Translations under genes and position numbers: made by a program | Source: Candidatus Aminicenantota bacterium | GTDB taxonomy: Bacteria; Acidobacteriota; Aminicenantia; Aminicenantales; Aminicenantaceae | DNA length: 9,504 nucleotides | Reading direction: 5' to 3' | NCBI GenBank assembly: GCA_023135995.1 | Contig: JAGLRY010000112.1 | Location: forward strand, 1-9,504 | Shown: one piece after another, positions 6,790-9,504 of the stretch | Layout of the letters: each line of letters begins with the position of its first letter | Numbering within the stretch: position 1 is the first letter of the stretch | The notes under the pieces: generated by a model | What the model was told of the DNA's origin: nothing | What the model saw: the letters and a program-made list of their open reading frames with translations, nothing else | Database searches by the model: none

Positions 6790-8187
6790 ATGAAGATTCA
6801 TAAATCACTTTTAATCGGCTTATCCCTGATTTTGATCATTTTTCCTGTCTGGGCTAAGTCAACCGATGACATTCCAGTCCAGATCAAAAAAATAAGCCAG
6901 CGAGTCATCGTATTGAGCGAGACTTTCATGGAGAACAATGTGGTTGCAATTGCCTCAAAAAAAGGCTTGGTTGTTGTGGACACAACGGGAATCCCGAGCA
7001 CCATGAAAAAGATGCGGCATTTGATTGAGAAAGAGTTTGGCCGGAAAGACTTTGCCTATGTCATCAACACGCATTACCACTGGGACCACACCTTTGGCAA
7101 CCAGGTATTCCCCGATGCGGTCATCGTAGGCCACGAAAACTGTGTCGCTGGGATGCAAAGAGATAGAGACAATCTTCCCCGACGTGTAGAAAGCCTAAAG
7201 CGGAATATGGGAAGGCAGAAACAAAGACTCGAAGGACTTGATGCCAGCTCCGATGAATTCAAAAACATAAGTGCTGATATAGCCCTTTTGGACCTGGCCA
7301 TTTCGGATTATGCGGGGGAATTTGGCTTTGATATTCCCGCTATCACTTTTAGCGATCGAATGACCTTGGATCTCGAGGATATGACACTAAAGATGTACTT
7401 TTTTGGGAGGGCCCATTCCGGGTCTGATATCCTCATTCACATTCCGGAGGAGGGGCTTTTACTTACAGGCGATCTTTTTCTGGATGGAAAATGGCTTCCG
7501 CTATTTGTCGGTCAGACTGAATTGGATATCCCAAGATGGATCGAGGTTCTTAACACAGTGCTGGATAGACATGATGAAGTGAAGCAAGTCATCCCCGGCC
7601 ATCAGCATCTCTGGAGCCGGGAGCGACTGGCGATGTGGCGGGATTACATCGTGAATCTCTGGGAGGGAGTTCAAGCAGCTAAAGCCGAAGGACTCGATTT
7701 TGAGGAAGTGCAGAAGCGTTTTCCTTTAGAAGAACGGTATTATTACCTCAAGGATTTAGGACATACCGACACGGAACTATTACGATTTCAGGCAAGAAAT
7801 GTCGAAGCCTTCTGGAGACAGCTCTTTGAATCGGCTGCCCAAGCGATGCAACAGGTTATAGAAGAATCGGGGATCCAGGCAGCTATTAAGAAATATCATA
7901 AGATGAAAGAGGATCAAAAAGCGAAATATTACTTTGGCGAGAATGATTTCAATGCCCTCGGATACAGGCTGATGGGTAGCGGAAAGATCGACGAAGCGAT
8001 AGAAGTCTTTAAGCTGAACATTGATGCTTTCCCAGAGTCGTGGAACGTCTATGACAGCCTTGCAGAAGCATACATGACAAAAGGCGCAAATGATCTGGCC
8101 ATCAAATACTATAAAAAATCGATCATACTCAATCCTGAAAATACCAACGCGAAAGAAATACTGAAAAGACTGGAGAAGAACAAATGA
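6790..8187 (+). CDS. Exported MBL-fold hydrolase fused to C-terminal TPR repeats
   Basis: A 465-residue protein: signal peptide (1-22, MKIHKSLLIGLSLILIIFPVWA), MBL hydrolase domain (about 30-285), helical linker, and TPR region (about 385-460). Metal ligands are complete: H95, H97, D99 and H100 in THYHWDHTFGN, H209 in GRAHSGSD, D228 in LTGDLF, H271 in PGHQHLW. An insert at about 120-180 (MQRDRDNLPRRVESLKRNMGRQ onward) is helical and charged. The tail, AAIKKYHKMKED followed by two repeats with ALGYRLMGSGKIDEAIEVF and LAEAYMTKGANDLAIKYYKKS, is a module that I know from the C-termini of serine hydrolases in the same kinds of genomes, so it seems to be a shuffled partner-binding unit. The start is set by AAGGAGGT at 6776-6783, not by the in-frame ATG 6703. 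The stop overlaps the next start (ATGA). Activity is zinc-dependent hydrolysis of an unknown substrate. Confidence 0.93.
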   Translation: MKIHKSLLIGLSLILIIFPVWAKSTDDIPVQIKKISQRVIVLSETFMENNVVAIASKKGLVVVDTTGIPSTMKKMRHLIEKEFGRKDFAYVINTHYHWDHTFGNQVFPDAVIVGHENCVAGMQRDRDNLPRRVESLKRNMGRQKQRLEGLDASSDEFKNISADIALLDLAISDYAGEFGFDIPAITFSDRMTLDLEDMTLKMYFFGRAHSGSDILIHIPEEGLLLTGDLFLDGKWLPLFVGQTELDIPRWIEVLNTVLDRHDEVKQVIPGHQHLWSRERLAMWRDYIVNLWEGVQAAKAEGLDFEEVQKRFPLEERYYYLKDLGHTDTELLRFQARNVEAFWRQLFESAAQAMQQVIEESGIQAAIKKYHKMKEDQKAKYYFGENDFNALGYRLMGSGKIDEAIEVFKLNIDAFPESWNVYDSLAEAYMTKGANDLAIKYYKKSIILNPENTNAKEILKRLEKNK

Positions 8188-9011
8188 TTTTTCTTAAAAA
8201 ACTTTACTGTCATGCAATTCTATTAATTGTTTTCAGTTTGATTCTGATTGCAGGTGACGTTCCCAAAGCTAAAGAAGGCATAAAACAGCCCGTGAAATTC
8301 ACCATTCTATATGACAACTATCTCCACAAGGAGGGGACCAAGACGGATTGGGGTTTTTCTTGTCTTATTGAGGGCACCGAAAAGACGATTCTATTCGACA
8401 CGGGAACTCAGCCAAATATCTTAATGTACAATGTCAAAACGATGAATGTCGACTTAAAGAAAGTGGAGCAAATCGTCATCTCCCATGACCATGGAGACCA
8501 CACAGGAGGACTTTCTGATGTACTCAAGATAAATCCTAACGTCTCCGTGTATCTGCCGGTTTCTTTTCCCTATGAGTTTGTGCGAAAAGTAGAAATGTTT
8601 AAGGCGAATGTAGTGAGTGTGAAAGATCCGGTAGAGATCTGTGAAAATGTCTTTCTCACCGGTGAGATGGGAGTGCAGATCAAAGAACAATCCCTGATCA
8701 TCAACACACAGAAAGGGCTTGTAATCGTAACGGGATGTTCCCACCAGGGAATCGTGAATATTCTCAAACGGGCCAAGGAAATTATAGATAAACCGATTTA
8801 TCTCGTATTCGGTGGTTTCCACCTCGGAGGAACGTCGGACAAAACGCTGCAAAAAATTATCCAGAGCTTCAAGGAGCTGGGCGTCGAAAAATGCGGTGCG
8901 ACCCACTGTACGGGCGATAAGGCCATCAGTATGTTTAGAGAGGCCTATGGCGAGAATTATATGCCCATGGGGACAGGGAAAGTTTTTGAAATCCCCGATG
9001 AAAACGAGTGA
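8184..9011 (+). CDS. MBL-fold protein of the COG1237 (dihydropterin phosphate synthase-like) type, with export signal
   Basis: A 275-residue MBL protein of the branch annotated as 7,8-dihydropterin-6-methyl-4-(beta-D-ribofuranosyl)-aminobenzene-5'-phosphate synthase-like, distinct from the other two MBLs here. Marks: DNYLH (44-48), GFSCLIE (57-63), FDTG (71-74), SHDHGDHTGGL (100-110; H101, H103, D105, H106), VTGCSHQGIVNI (182-193), VFGGFHLGG (208-216), and ATHCTGDKA (239-247). All expected ligands are present (H187 and H213 among them, with H241-C242 near the end). Residues 1-23 (MIFLKKLYCHAILLIVFSLILIAG) form a hydrophobic export or anchor signal, unusual for a family whose better-known members are thought to act on cytoplasmic pterins. 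The name should thus not be taken as the reaction. Start codon ATG overlaps the previous stop as ATGA, with GGAG at 8172-8175, indicating translational coupling. The next gene follows after 6 bases. Confidence 0.92.
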   Translation: MIFLKKLYCHAILLIVFSLILIAGDVPKAKEGIKQPVKFTILYDNYLHKEGTKTDWGFSCLIEGTEKTILFDTGTQPNILMYNVKTMNVDLKKVEQIVISHDHGDHTGGLSDVLKINPNVSVYLPVSFPYEFVRKVEMFKANVVSVKDPVEICENVFLTGEMGVQIKEQSLIINTQKGLVIVTGCSHQGIVNILKRAKEIIDKPIYLVFGGFHLGGTSDKTLQKIIQSFKELGVEKCGATHCTGDKAISMFREAYGENYMPMGTGKVFEIPDENE

Positions 9012-9017
9012 TTAGTC

Positions 9018-9335
9018 ATGAGAAAGTATCACCATCTGGGCATTCCTTCTGATATCAAAAGCGAGGGGGAGACCTACCTGGAAGAGTATAAAATGTATAT
9101 CTCAGGATATGAGACAAGCCCCTACGGAGTGGAGTGGATGCGGTTTGAGCCGGATAGTCCATTGCCCGAGCTAGTTAAAACAGTACCCCATGTGGCCTTT
9201 GAAGTTGAAGACCTCGTTGCTGAACTCGAAGGCAAAGAAGTACTCATTGAACCGAACAGCCCGTCCAAAGGAGTCACAGTTGCATTTATTGTGGACAATG
9301 GAGCTCCCATCGAATTCATCCAGTTCGATAAATAA
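9018..9335 (+). CDS. Small VOC (glyoxalase/bleomycin-resistance) fold protein
   Basis: A 105-residue cytoplasmic protein without signal peptide, of the vicinal-oxygen-chelate fold. It opens with KYHHLGIPSD, has GVEWMRFEPDSPLPELV (37-53), then VPHVAFEVEDLVAEL (56-70), EVLIEPNSPSKGVTVAFI (74-91) and ends APIEFIQFDK. H6, H58 and E99 stand at usual metal-ligand places; E39 may be the fourth. The compact VOC protein with YHHxGIP and GYETSxYGVEW patterns is a widespread hypothetical family; its reaction is unknown. It starts 6 bases after the COG1237-type gene with only a weak GAGTGA (9006-9011) as ribosome site, so its translation is probably coupled to that gene. It is the last gene of the operon. 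Having a cytoplasmic protein behind three exported hydrolases suggests a metabolite-handling partner, but this is inference. Confidence 0.88.
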   Translation: MRKYHHLGIPSDIKSEGETYLEEYKMYISGYETSPYGVEWMRFEPDSPLPELVKTVPHVAFEVEDLVAELEGKEVLIEPNSPSKGVTVAFIVDNGAPIEFIQFDK

Positions 9336-9350
9336 CCTGAATTATTCATA

Positions 9351-9409
9351 AAAGCTGCCGATACTTTCCTTCATAAAACCTTCTATATTTCATATTATCG
9401 GCATCTTTT
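9351..9409 (+). terminator. Likely terminator hairpin after the VOC gene
   Basis: The perfect 8-bp arms TGCCGATA (9356-9363) and TATCGGCA (9396-9403) extend, past one C-T mismatch, to AAAG (9351-9354) and CTTT (9405-9408). The loop is 32 bases, and the right arm runs into TCTTTT (9404-9409). It lies 16 bases after the VOC stop codon, which suits the end of the 5537-9335 operon. The large loop is unusual for an intrinsic terminator, and the U tract is short, so it could also be a processing or protection hairpin. Confidence 0.45.
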
Positions 9410-9457
9410 CCCTTACAGGCGAGCTGATCTTACAGCATTTGCTTCGTTGTAGCCCGG

Positions 9458-9504
9458 GTTAGGTTGGGTCGGCTCGCGGTAGTTCACTACCGACCCGACC
9501 TAAC
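9458..9504. repeat. Palindromic repeat, probably cut by the window end
   Basis: The left arm GTTAGGTTGGGTCGG (9458-9472) and the right arm CCGACCCGACCTAAC (9490-9504) are inverse copies with a single mismatch that stays a G-U pair in RNA. Nested inside is a perfect hairpin CGGTAG-TTCA-CTACCG (9477-9492), sharing CCG with the right outer arm. The bases just before, GTAGCCCGG (9449-9457), look like the outer part of the same palindrome, whose partner would lie beyond 9504. GTAGCCCGG-type starts recall dispersed REP-like intergenic elements in many bacteria. It is more G+C-rich than the AT-rich sequence directly before it. It is not a terminator by itself, since no T run is visible within the window. 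Confidence 0.7.

Noticed and set aside
1..9504. CRISPR array, phage, transposon or toxin-antitoxin system
   Set aside because: No regularly spaced repeats, no transposase, integrase or phage structural gene, and no paired small toxin-antitoxin genes were seen.

Overview
The window is bacterial, about mid-range in G+C, and densely coded on the + strand only. I recognise eight protein genes, one micro-ORF and one gene remnant, with no RNA gene, CRISPR array, transposase or integrase. The protein families (an ABC-type FtsX/MacB permease with a cytoplasmic prefix, a Fib_succ_major domain protein, a TPR module fused to a hydrolase, a WD40-like PD40 tail, many exported hydrolases) recall genomes of Candidatus Aminicenantes or related Acidobacteriota/Bacteroidota-like lineages. 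That placement is inferred from memory of family distribution, not from an alignment.

Layout. Positions 1-2543 hold the 3' part of a large permease whose true start lies left of the window. Positions 2544-3019 are mostly non-coding, but contain a 25-codon micro-ORF (2907-2984) that looks like a diverged copy of the signal-peptide segment of the next gene. Positions 3020-3910 encode an exported metallo-beta-lactamase-fold (MBL) hydrolase. After a 261-base gap with short direct repeats come an exported Fib_succ_major protein (4172-4744) and a SAM methyltransferase that carries a signal peptide (4788-5384). Positions 5417-5530 are the orphan C-terminus of a PD40 beta-propeller protein. Then follows a likely operon: exported serine hydrolase (5537-6703), exported MBL hydrolase with C-terminal TPRs (6790-8187), a COG1237-type MBL protein overlapping it by ATGA (8184-9011), and a small VOC-fold protein 6 bases later (9018-9335). 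A hairpin resembling a terminator (9351-9409) closes the operon. The window ends inside a strong palindromic repeat (9458-9504+).

How the genes may work together. Three MBL proteins of three different subfamilies and one SxxK serine hydrolase, all with N-terminal export signals, lie within about 6 kb. The last four genes are tightly spaced, so they may form an envelope or periplasmic hydrolase set acting on ester, amide, lactone or thioester substrates. No substrate can be read from the sequence. The most unusual items are the duplicated leader micro-ORF, the PD40 remnant, the exported methyltransferase, the coupled COG1237-VOC pair and the terminal palindrome.
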